Source: Lingula anatina
Lineage: Eukaryota; Brachiopoda; Lingulata; Lingulida; Lingulidae
Assembly (NCBI RefSeq): GCF_001039355.2
Contig: NW_019774625.1
Location: forward strand, 579,064-643,063
Length of the DNA stretch: 64,000 nucleotides
Reading direction: 5' to 3'
Shown here: piece after piece, positions 53,601-61,906 of the stretch
Layout of the letters: every line of letters begins with the position of its first letter
How positions within the stretch are numbered: position 1 is the stretch's first letter
Program-made: the position numbers and the translations under genes
The notes under the pieces: model-generated
The model's database searches: none
The model's input: only the letters and a program-made list of their open reading frames with translations
What the model was told of the DNA's origin: nothing

Positions 53601-56497
53601 CATAAATTACAGGTGTTCAGTGCTGATCATATTGACCCTGTTTTGATTATACAGGTAAGATGCCATGTACTGGTCAGCATATTCCTGTCCAATGTCTCAT
53701 CAAAAATAACATAATGCACATGACCAGATATACATGTACCTTTGTTGATTGTGGGCAAAAGTATTGTTATTTTCCCTTTAGTTTTGGTCAGGGTGTCTGA
53801 CTTTGCATCTATTCCCTTAATCTAGTATAAGTTAATACTGATACACCTGTAACCAAAATATTTATTTGCTATATCTATTCATATACCTAATTTCAGTGTC
53901 TCATGGGTGCTGTGCTTCTATACCTAATAATTCATACTGCTGTGACTCTAAAACAGCAAGGTTGCTCCTACTTTACATGGTTTTGGAATCTGTATGAGGT
54001 GGCAGTGATACTAACAACATCAGCAGCATTAGCTATGTATGCATACAGCCTATACTTTAACACTGGGGTGGTTGACCAAAGTAACCAGAAGTTTGATGTT
54101 GGGTTAAAAATCCACAGAGCTTCCTTCTACAACTGTGTGTTGACAGATCTGAGTGCATTTCTTCTATTTTTATTATGTTTAAAGGTATTTTTTGTTTTTG
54201 AAACTTTTTATGCTTTTAAACTGTAATTTAACATTCCTCTTACTTTCATTAACAACTGTTTGAACTATTAGAGTTGCTGTCTTTTTACCCATTTTTAGAG
54301 TATTTATGTAATAATCAGATGGTTTTTTTATTTGATTTTAAGTGACAAAATAAGCTGATTAAGTAAAATCATATTGTTATTAGGAATTTATTTTATTAAA
54401 ACATACATATATATTTTGCAAAGCTAACACGGCAGTTCAGATTTGTGAAGTCCATGGCAGTGTATGGGAAAACCCTAAATGAGGCAGCAACTTACATCAT
54501 GGGTTGCTTTATTCTCTTGGTGATATTTCTGATCAGTTATGCAGCATTAGGATACCTGGTAAATGTTTTGCCTTTTTAACTATAGATAACCAATTTACTT
54601 GGTAATAGATGTGTGTTTGTGTAATTCATTTTACCAAAAAGTGTATTTTCTTATAATGTTTTATTAATAATTTTATTTCTTCACCATGAAATAGAACACT
54701 GTCTTACCTTTTGCAAAAGAAATATATTTTACCTAAAGTTTGTTTCCTTTTCACACATTGTTTTCTTTGTTTATTATATTCTCTTAATGAATGCATATGA
54801 GTATTTTATGTGTACTTTCTTTTCAGAGTATTTTATGTGTACTTTCTTTTCATTAAAAAAATTTTTTTTCAGTTTTTTGGCACCACAATGTCAGAGTTCT
54901 GTTCCTTCTCCACTTCCCTTCTCACCCTCTTAGCAAGTATTAGAGGCCATAACAACCTTGACCATCTCTATCAACACCAGCCATATTTCACAGCCATTTT
55001 CTTTATCTCCTTCAATGTGGTCGCACATGGTGTTATTGGAGGTTTGGTAATGGCGACAGTGCTAAATATTTTCAAGGGTGTCAGGGCACAGATCTTTTAC
55101 AGAAATACTCTAGATGTGCAGGACTATGAGCTGGTTGATTTCATGTTGAAGAGATTTAAGTTGTTAATTGGAATAACCAAACCAAAGCCTGTAAGTGTAT
55201 GTATATGGTGCCATGAATTTTGAAAAAATCGGAAGTGATGAAAAATTAATTCATGCTCAAAGATATTGCAAAGAAAATTAAATAATTTTGTGTCTTGTAC
55301 TATGATAATCACTTATAATTAGGTTAAGACATTTATGGAGTATTTGATACATGTATTCAACTTTGAAAAAATAAAAGAAAATTTTAATCTTAGTTTCAGA
55401 ATGTTTTAATGGAAAAAAATTACACATGGCTCTTTTGTCTTTAAATTTACTTTCATCATTCATTCCAGGCATTCAGAAAAGTAAAGTTCCAAGGCATGCT
55501 GTCCATCTCTAGTCGTAGCACTCATTCCAGCTACTCCTGCCGCCCTATCAGCCACGAGTCAGGCTCCAGCTGGGATTGGTTGACAGAAGGCAACCTGGAC
55601 AGAGAGGCATCCACCATATCCAAGGCATCCATTGGAACAATGGACAGGACGTGGGGACAGCTTTTGTCTAAGTTTGAGCAGGTAAGACTCAAATAATGGG
55701 TAAATAGCAGGGTTTTTTTTTTCACAGCTAATTAACTAAGAGCATTTCTGTATGTAGTTGTCTCAAATTTGTGTCTAAGATTAGAAAATATCCACATTAT
55801 GCACAAATCATTTTCTTGCAGAACACCATAGATGATTCTTTTATCTGCCTTTTAGTTGTAATCATATGACTTTATGTAAATGCTGTAACATAAATTATAT
55901 GTTCACACAATAGAATTTTTTGATAAAGAGCAAAGTATCTCAAATGCTTACAAATGCTTATTTCAGGTGGTTACTCTAGACAAAGATGAAGCAGAGTTGG
56001 ACCGACAGGTTGCTCAGCAGTTATCAAAACCCAGAGCAAGAAGAGACTCCTTTAAAAACAATGATAATACAAAGCAGCAACAACAACAACAACAAGTCTT
56101 TATGGGTGCCAGACAAGTATCAGAACTCTCACGAAAGTCGGAGATTTCAAAAAAATCCAACTGGTCTGCTATGTCAGCTACATCTTGGTTAATCAAGAAC
56201 AGGCAACATCCCAAGGAAAAGTCACTCCCAGGTACTTCACAGAGAGATAACAATTTTTCAGAGGTTCGGAAATATGAATACAGTAGAGGAAATACCTCAG
56301 GCTCCCTGCCTGCTAGATACAATAAATCAACAACACCTCCTCAAGGGGTTTCTATAACCCCTCCAATCTCTGCCACAGAGAGGGGCATGCTGGGAAGGAG
56401 AAGCAGACGACCAAGTAGTGATCAGGGTGTAAGAGGGGGAGATGTGGCTCCACCAAAACAATCAAGACGACATGTGTATGGAAAGCCAGCCTGGTAG
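25801..56497 (+). CDS. PKD1: PKD1, polycystin-1 orthologue
   Basis: Polycystin-1 is a giant receptor-like membrane protein that partners TRPP/polycystin-2 in cilia and at cell contacts. Exons: 25801-26108, 32287-32459, 32792-32860, 33196-33870, 34641-34772, 35051-35182, 35537-40058, 40291-41179, 41419-41571, 42113-42753, 43057-43363, 43633-44507, 45017-45199, 45526-45781, 46153-46348, 46521-46829, 47113-47462, 47685-47849, 48414-48542, 48755-48892, 49091-49143, 49283-49357, 49531-49700, 50028-50257, 50555-50662, 50959-51203, 51426-51556, 52228-52402, 52697-52834, 53160-53251, 53569-53654, 53897-54184, 54424-54558, 54873-55190, 55469-55681 and 55967-56497. All phases agree; 13590 bases, about 4529 residues (human about 4303). 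Order: signal peptide (VFLWVWVLTFTFV), LRRNT, LRRCT, WSC-like, PKD repeats, REJ, GPS, PLAT, multi-span membrane region, coiled coil. Orthologue-level matches to PKD1 continue to the tail (SWPD, QDYELVDFMLKR, KVKFQGM). No C-type lectin domain is seen, and LRR exons may be missing in intron 1. Confidence 0.95.
26635..26669. repeat. (TC)n microsatellite in PKD1 intron 1
   Basis: About 17 TC units. Confidence 0.95.
27828..27877. repeat. Two-unit 25-base tandem duplication
   Basis: ACATTCACAATTAAAT followed by (A/G)GACTATTG occurs twice head to tail with one visible mismatch, directly before a 26-T run (27881-27906). Confidence 0.85.
30620..30953 (+). mobile_element. Non-LTR retrotransposon reverse-transcriptase fragment
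   Basis: The plus-strand frame opens just upstream and reads AILMDLSKAFDCLPHQL, then GVPQGSIMGPILFNVFMND and YADDNTL. These are core reverse-transcriptase motifs of a CR1/L2/Jockey-like LINE, including the catalytic YADD. The frame is intact until the single N at 30954, after which no LINE sequence is recognisable. Only about 110 codons of the polymerase core are present. The cut at the N suggests an assembly join within a repeat rather than a natural truncation. Confidence 0.9.
30954..30954. other. Single ambiguous base, probable assembly join
   Basis: The only N in the window. Left of it is LINE coding sequence and CpG-rich DNA; right of it is unrelated, CpG-poor DNA that begins with a TTATGTTATG repeat. 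Confidence 0.7.
32287..33870 (+). CDS. PKD1: PKD1 exons 2-4: LRRCT, WSC-like region and first PKD repeat
   Basis: Exon 2 gives the LRR C-terminal cap (DLSNNPWHCDC, W, C, C). Exon 3 is a short linker. Exon 4 (33196-33870) carries a Cys-rich WSC-type stretch (QCLCGHL .. GCLCP .. CS) followed by the first PKD repeat (YQWHFGDSSDIF .. YLVPGHYNVTVTL), in the same order as in human polycystin-1. Only about one CpG is present across 33181-33870. Confidence 0.92.
34164..34590 (-). mobile_element. 3' end of a CR1/L2-like LINE, in PKD1 intron 4
   Basis: The minus-strand frame 34584-34375 ends with FKFAAPKEWKILPISLRQ and then FKKELKTHLF, the typical C-terminus of CR1/L2-type ORF2 proteins (FAAP..WN.LP .. 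FK..LKTHLF). About 180 bases of 3' UTR and an (ATT)n tail (34164-34191) follow, as expected of this LINE class. It is 5' truncated and stops about 50 bases short of the next PKD1 exon. An 18-base tandem duplication near 34498-34531 adds a repeated YGDK to the reading frame. Confidence 0.85.
34641..35182 (+). CDS. PKD1: PKD1 exons 5-6: linker replacing the lectin region
   Basis: Two 132-base exons encode a beta-rich segment ending TIFPGYWFQSNG .. LHLQVYRPSCP. It aligns with human polycystin-1 just after its C-type lectin domain (VMVFPGL .. LRLQVYRLL). The lectin domain itself, which lies between the first PKD repeat and this segment in vertebrates, has no counterpart here. Confidence 0.88.
35537..40058 (+). 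CDS. PKD1: PKD1 exon 7: giant PKD-repeat exon
   Basis: A single 4522-base exon coding about 1507 residues. It starts with a Cys-rich segment (CDTPYAACVVSPPSC .. CPLSQTCKP) where vertebrate polycystin-1 has its LDL-A-like motif. About 13 to 14 PKD Ig-like repeats follow, each opened by a linker such as EPVKGL, DKVQGL, EPVSGL or QPISGL and several showing WDFGDG or WTIDG. N-glycosylation sites (NVT, NFT, NIT) are frequent. The terminal repeat is split with exon 8 at FR|W. Human PKD1 also codes most of its PKD repeats in one giant exon (exon 15), so the arrangement looks ancestral. Confidence 0.96.
40291..44507 (+). CDS. PKD1: PKD1 exons 8-12: last PKD repeats and REJ domain
   Basis: Exon 8 completes the PKD array and enters the REJ (receptor for egg jelly) domain at HAIKCDPPVLQV. 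Landmarks shared with human REJ include IECFSCSVSG, LDESTTTTGAN, LRKGVL-like IRRGVLQNSQ, PNQPPRPGKCG and VTCTGWIDPDG. The domain runs through exons 9-11 into exon 12, which matches the pre-GPS region (RVLNE-like QVLNEKEVTL, MPKNPFTWGYV). Introns here contain two MITE-like elements. Confidence 0.93.
41668..41834. mobile_element. CAG..CTG MITE-like element, copy 2, in PKD1 intron 9
   Basis: A 167-base element. Left end CAGGGGCAGATCCGTAG, right end (reverse complement) CAGGAGCGGATTTAGG. It is flanked by the direct repeat ATTGT (41663-41667 and 41835-41839). Terminal sequence and duplication length agree with copy 1 at 13624-13878; the interior differs. Non-coding. Confidence 0.75.
44572..44820. 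mobile_element. Palindromic MITE-like element, copy B, in PKD1 intron 12
   Basis: Ends: GAGACCCCATTCCCAGAGAC and (reverse complement) TAGACCTCATTCCCATAGAC. The inverted repeat extends roughly 100 bases inward, with matching CTGACTGCAATCAGCTTAA segments on both arms. It shares its terminal CCATTCCCA(G/T)AGA with copies A and C but lacks the GATCGATC word, so it is a diverged subfamily. Confidence 0.8.
45017..46348 (+). CDS. PKD1: PKD1 exons 13-15: GPS autoproteolysis site and first membrane helix
   Basis: Exon 14 encodes the GPS (GAIN) signature: C/W residues leading to CLCNHLTSFGASVLV. The HL-T tripeptide is the expected cleavage point, so the protein should be self-cleaved into an extracellular part and a membrane part. 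Exon 15 encodes the first transmembrane helix (ALITVCVVGAVYILCVIL) and the start of the PLAT domain (YRYEIVVITGRQRGAG). Confidence 0.95.
46521..47462 (+). CDS. PKD1: PKD1 exons 16-17: PLAT domain and following helices
   Basis: Exon 16 is the PLAT/LH2 beta-sandwich (TSAHVGVRLYG .. YKLRIWHDN .. PAWFVSRVVVRDL .. CWLSLEAEEPTIEKEV), which binds lipids and proteins at the cytoplasmic face. Exon 17 encodes HLWLSTFERP and FTRVQRVTSCVTFLYTFM, then two membrane helices (through MWYG and VVGVVSSVIVFPVNLVLI), closely parallel to human polycystin-1. Confidence 0.95.
47685..49700 (+). CDS. PKD1: PKD1 exons 18-23: cytoplasmic loop
   Basis: Six short exons (165, 129, 138, 53, 75 and 170 bases) encode a poorly conserved Ser/Arg/acidic loop between membrane segments. 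The only clear anchor is MSWPDGIPGD (exon 20), equivalent to LSWPDLLSDP in human polycystin-1. The small exons and low conservation make this the part of the gene where alternative splicing is most likely. All six keep the frame. Confidence 0.8.
48040..48272. mobile_element. GATCGATC palindromic MITE-like element, copy C, in PKD1 intron 18
   Basis: Same family as copy A (19028-19250) in the opposite orientation. Its reverse complement reads CATTCCCAGAGATTTAGATC, then CTCCCTGGGGGTTCACGCTA, then GACAGTAATCTAGTGAGACT, closely matching copy A over nearly its whole length. Non-coding. Confidence 0.85.
50028..55190 (+). CDS. PKD1: PKD1 exons 24-34: polycystin channel-like membrane core
   Basis: Exon 24 has a hydrophobic helix (LAYLLCFALSGLSILVILLYG) and the SAFITEPLK motif. 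Exon 26 has GFALIQAQEEAQKKKR, like human GFALFLAKEEARKVKR, then a helix. Exons 27-31 form the extracellular polycystin/TOP domain between two helices (GCYRDGSWAEDM, LPLMGRLQWYHGGGY, DERTRAVVVYFTVYNANLN). Exons 32-34 contain the last helices and the pore-like region (RFVKSMAVYGKTL .. ISYAALGYL|FFGTTMSEFCSFS .. ) and end with DVQDYELVDFMLKRFK. This is the part homologous to TRPP channels. Confidence 0.94.
55469..56497 (+). CDS. PKD1: PKD1 exons 35-36: cytoplasmic tail with coiled coil
   Basis: KVKFQGML matches human KVRFEGME at the start of the tail. QLLSKFEQVVTLDKDEAEL and the following heptad-like stretch correspond to the coiled coil through which polycystin-1 binds polycystin-2. Then a Q7 run (56075-56095, CAG/CAA mixed), a basic/Ser-rich region and the end KPAW. 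The stop is TAG at 56495-56497. Confidence 0.93.
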
Positions 56498-57375
56498 CAT
56501 TTGCAAATGTGCTGCTAAAGGAAATGGTACTGTGTTCCTGCAAGGATAAGTGATGAATATCAAAACTAGAAAGAAACTGAAATTTTATGGCGCTTCAGAG
56601 TGAGAAGATGCCAGTGTATTCTTTATAAGCATGGCTTATGGATCACTTAATTTAAGCAAGTGCCATATATTTTAAGTCAGATTACAGTTGATTTTCAGTA
56701 AATTTTAAAACCATACAAAATACTTGGCATATTTTTGATGAATATTTTTTTTAGTTGACTTATTCATATATTAAAATGAGTTCAAATATTCTTTTCACAA
56801 AACCTTTGATGATTTGTATATCCCGTCATACTTTATTATAGATACTTTTTTTATTGCATATCGTTGTGTCATATTATTTAGAGAATTCCTGGCTGGACCA
56901 GAGATCTGAGTTGAGATTTGTAAATATTAAGTTTTATATATTATATTTTAATAGAATAATATGGAGTATTTTAATGAACTGTTTAATAATATTTACTTCA
57001 GGTTTGGATGATTGAGATGAAAAAAATATATTGAAATTAGGGTTTTAAACTGAAGAAATTTCATTATTCCCTAAACATATTTATTGTTTATGTTATGTCA
57101 CTGTGAAAAGTGAAAAAATTACAGTGTACAGATATGTTTCAAATTTTGATTTATATTTTTACTGTTCATATTTGGCTATACATAGGTAATATTGATGAAT
57201 TATTAAAAAAAAGTGCTAAACATATTGTCATGGAAAATGTATATTTTTGTAAGTTAGTGCTTTATGAATGTGATTGTACACATTGTAAATTGTTAAGGCA
57301 TCAATATAAATTATGACAAATGACCATGGAAGCACAGCTTTCATGCTCCAAATAAACATATTAAATAATGGTTTT
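56498..57375 (+). other. PKD1 3' UTR
   Basis: AT-rich and without long ORFs, ending at a canonical polyadenylation hexamer about 855 bases after the stop. Confidence 0.6.
57351..57356 (+). terminator. PKD1 polyadenylation signal
   Basis: AATAAA, followed by T/GT-rich sequence (CTGTCCTTGTAG) within 30 bases, a good arrangement for cleavage. Confidence 0.65.
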
Positions 57376-58019
57376 GCAAACTGTCCTTGTAGTTTTTAAC
57401 TTTAAAAATCATTTAATGTTACCAGATTCAAAATGGTTATGTAGATCTACTCAGCTAATGCCCCCTAAGTTTGATATAACATGCACATTTTGTAACGATG
57501 CCCAATCAACAAGTTGTTCACGTACAAGTAGCCAACATTCAAATTAATTTATATGCTCATCAGTTGCTTTGTGTAAAATTTGGTACCAAGGATGTAAGAA
57601 TTTGACCAAAAGGCTTAATTTTAAGATTGAAAAAATTGGAAATGAAGAAATTACATATTTTTAATGCAACAAACTCGTTGTATGCACATGACCAACATTT
57701 TACAAAGGGCCAAGGGCCTTTTGTCCTTCAACTTGACAGACTTAATTTTAGGTGCAGGTCTATTTAAACCTGTCATTGTCCTTGGTGTATATTTTAAAAA
57801 AAATTCAAGAATCATCATGATACCCCTCCATATATGAAAAACAAACAATGAAGACATTTCATTGAAATTATCTTCATTTATATCCAGTGAAGTTGTTGGC
57901 AAAATGAAATGAGACAAGAAGTATTCTCAATAATCATAATTAGGGCTGATCTGCAATGTATTCAGAAAGTCTTACTTGTCCTTCAAAGCATTAATTGAAA
58001 GTCCAAAGTCATTAATCGA
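57376..58019. other. Convergent intergenic spacer PKD1/RSL1D1
   Basis: About 640 bases between the PKD1 3' end and the RSL1D1 stop, including the RSL1D1 3' UTR. No canonical AATAAA is clear on the minus strand; an ATTAAA occurs near 57657. No other gene is seen. Confidence 0.5.
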
Positions 58020-61000
58020 TTATCTAGAAGAGCTGGAAGACCTAGGTGTCCTTTTGACAGCAGATTTTACAGAAATTACTTTCTTCGTGTTTTGTTTTGA
58101 GCTTTTTACTCCTGTACCACTCTTGGTCTTTTTTGTTTTCTTTACAGTAACTGTTTCAACCAGATCCTCTCCAGTGGCATTTGCAGGTTCTTTTCTCAAC
58201 TTTTTAGTGTTCTTTTTCTTTGTGGACTCAATACTTGTTTTTGTGGTAGGACCTTTAATAGTTTTGGAACTTTTCCCCTTTTTCACAGTTTCTTCTGCTT
58301 TCTCCTCAATGTTCTCAGATTTCTTCTTTGATTTTTTAATGGGCGGAGGTACATTTTCCTCCTGAGCTGGTTTATCAACAACATCCGATTTTCTCTTTTT
58401 CTTTCCTTTCTTTACATCACTTTTATTCTGTCCATCTGATTCCTCTGGGATAATTTTGACCACCCCATGTCTTGTCACCTTGACTTTTCCCTCCTCAACA
58501 GTGGTGACATCTTCAGGTTCATCTTCCTCAGGTTTGGGAGGTGGAGATGGAAGAATCACCTCATCTGCAGTTCCTTTTAATAACAAATCAATTGAGGGTG
58601 CAAAAAGGCTTCCTAGACCTAACATATCTAAGGTTTAAAACTTTAAGCAAAGGCACTCAACTAAATTAGTTAAAAGATAAACCATTTTTTCACCATTACA
58701 CAGCCATTTTTACATTATAATATTTATCTGCAATAGAGATAAACTCGTTTAACCTCCATAATGACATGTTATGTCAGACAAACAGAAAAGGAATTTACAA
58801 GCCCCCAAAAAATCATTCAGCTTGTGCATAACATGACATCTAAATATCCTTGTTTACCTTGTTTTAATTTTCTTTCATGGTTTGTTTTGCCTTACCTAGT
58901 GACACATATATAGGAAGTGCTGGAGAAGTCTCGGTCTTCACATGCATGCTTCTTATGTTGTTAACACCTCCAGGTATTGCCTGTGCGAGTGTTTTGGCAG
59001 CTGCCATGATATTTTCTGTTAACTCATCAAGTGTCATGTCACTGTGACCAACCTTAGCCATGCTGTATTGATGTAAAATGGAAAAAGGCCAGAATATTTG
59101 ACTAATTATGGTTCTACGACCTGATTTTTTTTTTTACTTCCGCTTTAAAACTTCCCATCACTTCTTTTAAAAAATATTTAACTCTCATAAGTAATTTAAA
59201 ATATTTATTCATAAGTAACAATGAAATATTTTAACTAATTCTTAAAAATGATACCATAGTATAAATAGGATCATTATGTCATTGAAACATTTCAGATAAA
59301 CAATTAACTTTGGCCATTTCCATATTATTACCCACCTGTTTGACCCTCGACCACTGATGATACACTGTGTATTATTCACTGCTTTGTTCACCTCCTGTTT
59401 CAGATCAGTAGCATTCAAATTTACCTGCACTGGATGCCTATAAATAACACAATATCACATTCATAAGCATCAATTTTCAATTATAAAACATTACAACAGA
59501 GTGCAGACTGAGTGCTTATCAAATAACCCCAGTTCTAGTGCATTTCTCCTCCACTGGGTGCTTTAGTAGCCATTCCCTCAGTCTGGTAGTCTCTCTTTTA
59601 GCAATTATCAAGGTAGCCTTTATATTCTCTAAGTTCTGCCCTATTTTTTATTGTATATCTTACTAAAAATACAGTAATCAATATGAAGTAAAATTTTACA
59701 TATAAAGCATGTGGGAAGTTTAGTATAATATAGTGACAAAATAAATTAAAAGTGTGATCTCTTTCTTGTAATAAAATTCTACTACAGCGGTTTTTGCAAT
59801 AGGTCCTTGTAACAACTACTCATCTGGAATAACAGCTTGTTTTCTTACCTCTTTCTTCCATAAAAGGCCTTTCCAAGAAACCCAGGTAGAAGTCTCAGTA
59901 TTCTCTCATCTGCCAAGAATATATCAAATCTGTTGGAAAGACTTTTCTTGGCTTCAAATGGCTGATATTCCAGTTTAAGCTGCTTTAAAGGAATTATCTG
60001 AAAAAAATGTTACAAAATATTTTAATAAAACAAATTTTTGCAGGAAAGGTACAGAAAACATACATGATTATTTAAAATCATTTAGGTCAAATTTGGTACT
60101 GGATGAACACTCGGTAACAAATCACCTTTCAAATCTTTGAAATAAGAATTAAAACAAGCTCCTTGTGGGAACACTATGCAAAATTCATAACTTTTAAAAT
60201 TTTATTTCTTTAAGTGTACCTCAGAAACACACTTGACACCTTTACTTTGCAGAAGTTCTTGAAAATGCCTGACAGTAGGTCCATATTCTCTGTTTTTCTT
60301 GTCCAAATCTTTCACAAACAGGCACACGTCAGTTGTCTCACTGGTTATAGGATGACTGAGTGGACTGATGTTTTAAAAACCAAAATTATTGCAAGGTAAA
60401 CAATATATAATCATAAATGATAAAAATACTATTTTTATAAGATTGTCTCATATCTAAGTTTAAATGTAAAAATAAATACATCATCCTCACCTAATCCGGA
60501 ATTAAAAACATACATGATTCAATAAATACCTTGAATATAAATATTTCAATGTAAAAATGATGGAACAACCTTTAGAGTAAGCTTACATGTAACAGGGTAT
60601 TATTGTATGTTTTGAGTTAAGAAGGCTTATACCAATGCGTTTACTCTCAGAGAAGATAATCCTTGCATATCTCACATTTAACTTTCTTGTTTATATGTCC
60701 ATACTTACATCTTGATAATTTTGTTCTTCACCTTTGGTATCACCTTGAACGTCAGCTGCAGCTTAACACTGTCAGCTTCATTAAGAAGTAGGTTGGCACC
60801 TTTCTTAGAAGCAAATGTCTTGATTGCTGAGGCTGCCTTTTTCACCTAAAAATGGTTATGTACAAAGTAATTGTACTGGCACTATTACTACTAGCACTAC
60901 AAGCTGTGTACAGTGGCGTCTTACAAATCTGCTCATTTTTCGCCCTTACATGCTGGATCTACGTATCTATACATGTAAATGCCGAGCATGTAAAATTAAA

Positions 61001-61141
61001 AATCGCCTCTGTGAAACTGATGTTAGCAACTACCTTGCTGCACATTAGCTATGCAAAAAAAACATCACAAAAGTACCAAACATAAATAAACGTAAACTAA
61101 ACAAGGCAACACACCTGTGCTTCATCTAAATTCAGAGCCAT
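58020..61141 (-). CDS. RSL1D1: RSL1D1, ribosomal L1 domain-containing protein 1
   Basis: A nucleolar protein of the ribosomal L1 fold (yeast Utp30/Cic1 relatives), involved in ribosome biogenesis and, in mammals, growth and senescence control. Seven exons in minus order: 61141-61115, 60845-60709, 60364-60220, 59997-59849, 59437-59336, 59062-58896 and 58627-58020. They sum to 1335 bases (444 codons plus stop) with consistent phases. The L1 domain occupies about residues 10-242: TTDVCLFVKDLDKKNREYG, IIPLKQLKLEYQPFEAKK, FDIFLADERILRLLPGFLGK, then HPVQVNLNATDLKQEVNKA and VKTETSPALPIYVSLG, all matching RSL1D1. The last exon is a Lys/Ser/Glu-rich tail typical of nucleolar proteins. The first exon codes only nine residues (MALNLDEAQ). 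The gene is divergent from PLD3 and convergent with PKD1. Confidence 0.94.
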
Positions 61142-61489
61142 TTCGGAAAATACAACCATAATCAGGCAATCATGTGAAGCCTATAACAACACTACTAAAA
61201 ACCACGCGGCTCCTCCCGGAAGTGATCATAACCGGAAGCATGTGGACTGTGGCAGTCACGGGCTCGAGTTTTTATTTTAAACAAAATTACTCAAACACAA
61301 ATAAACAATCAGTCCGACTGCATACATCCAAATATCGATGTTTTATTGAACATAAAGCACATTTCGCATCTTTATAAAACTTTTAAAAGAAATCCTACTT
61401 CTGGCTAGCTTCATTGCTACAGGTGGGAAAGACGATGCGATCACAACAAGGAAATGCTACTGCATCATGTGCATGTGATGTCAACTAAG
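61142..61489. promoter_or_regulatory. Putative bidirectional promoter, RSL1D1 / PLD3
   Basis: The RSL1D1 start codon (61141, minus) and a probable PLD3 non-coding first exon (donor AAG|GTAAGT after 61489, plus) lie about 350 bases apart. Between them are two ETS-type words, CCGGAAGT (61216-61223) and CCGGAAG (61232-61238), and a small CpG-richer patch (about 61200-61270) in otherwise CpG-poor DNA. No TATA box is evident. This resembles housekeeping bidirectional promoters. Confidence 0.6.
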
Positions 61490-61792
61490 GTAAGTTTTGT
61501 GAATTGGGATAACCACTGAAAAGTACTGAGAATATAAGTATACTGAGAATATAAGTATTTTTGAATCAGTTCACATATATCATCAAAAGCTTCTTTGTTT
61601 GACATTCGTGTGTAGTAATTTATCGTCAATCATTTGAGAAATGGCCAACACTACATGTATTTTGACAGATTTCCAGTGCTCAGGTGATCATAATTATAAC
61701 GCCAGTGATTCACTCAAGTTGCTTTCAGAAGTTTATTTTTTAATATTTTCAAAACAGCGAGTAAGAGAATAGAATTTGTATATGTATTTCAG

Positions 61793-61906
61793 TGAATTTT
61801 CCACCATGCCAGGACTAATTAAGTTAGAAATTGGCACCAATCTAAAAACTGTCCAGACAAACCAGTAAATAAGCCCCATCATTCAGGCATTGAAGATACT
61901 CAAAAG
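61793..61906 (+). promoter_or_regulatory. PLD3 5' UTR with strong-context uORF
   Basis: An acceptor-like TATTTCAG ends at 61792. Within the leader, CCACCATGC (ATG at 61806) opens a 20-codon uORF that ends TAA at 61866-61868, before the main ATG at 61907. The uORF start has a better Kozak context than the main start (AAAAGATGG), so it could restrain translation. Confidence 0.5.

Noticed and set aside
57976-58365. 129-codon plus-strand Phe/Val-rich ORF
   Set aside because: Antisense to the Lys-rich RSL1D1 tail; the Phe richness is the complement of AAG/AAA codons.
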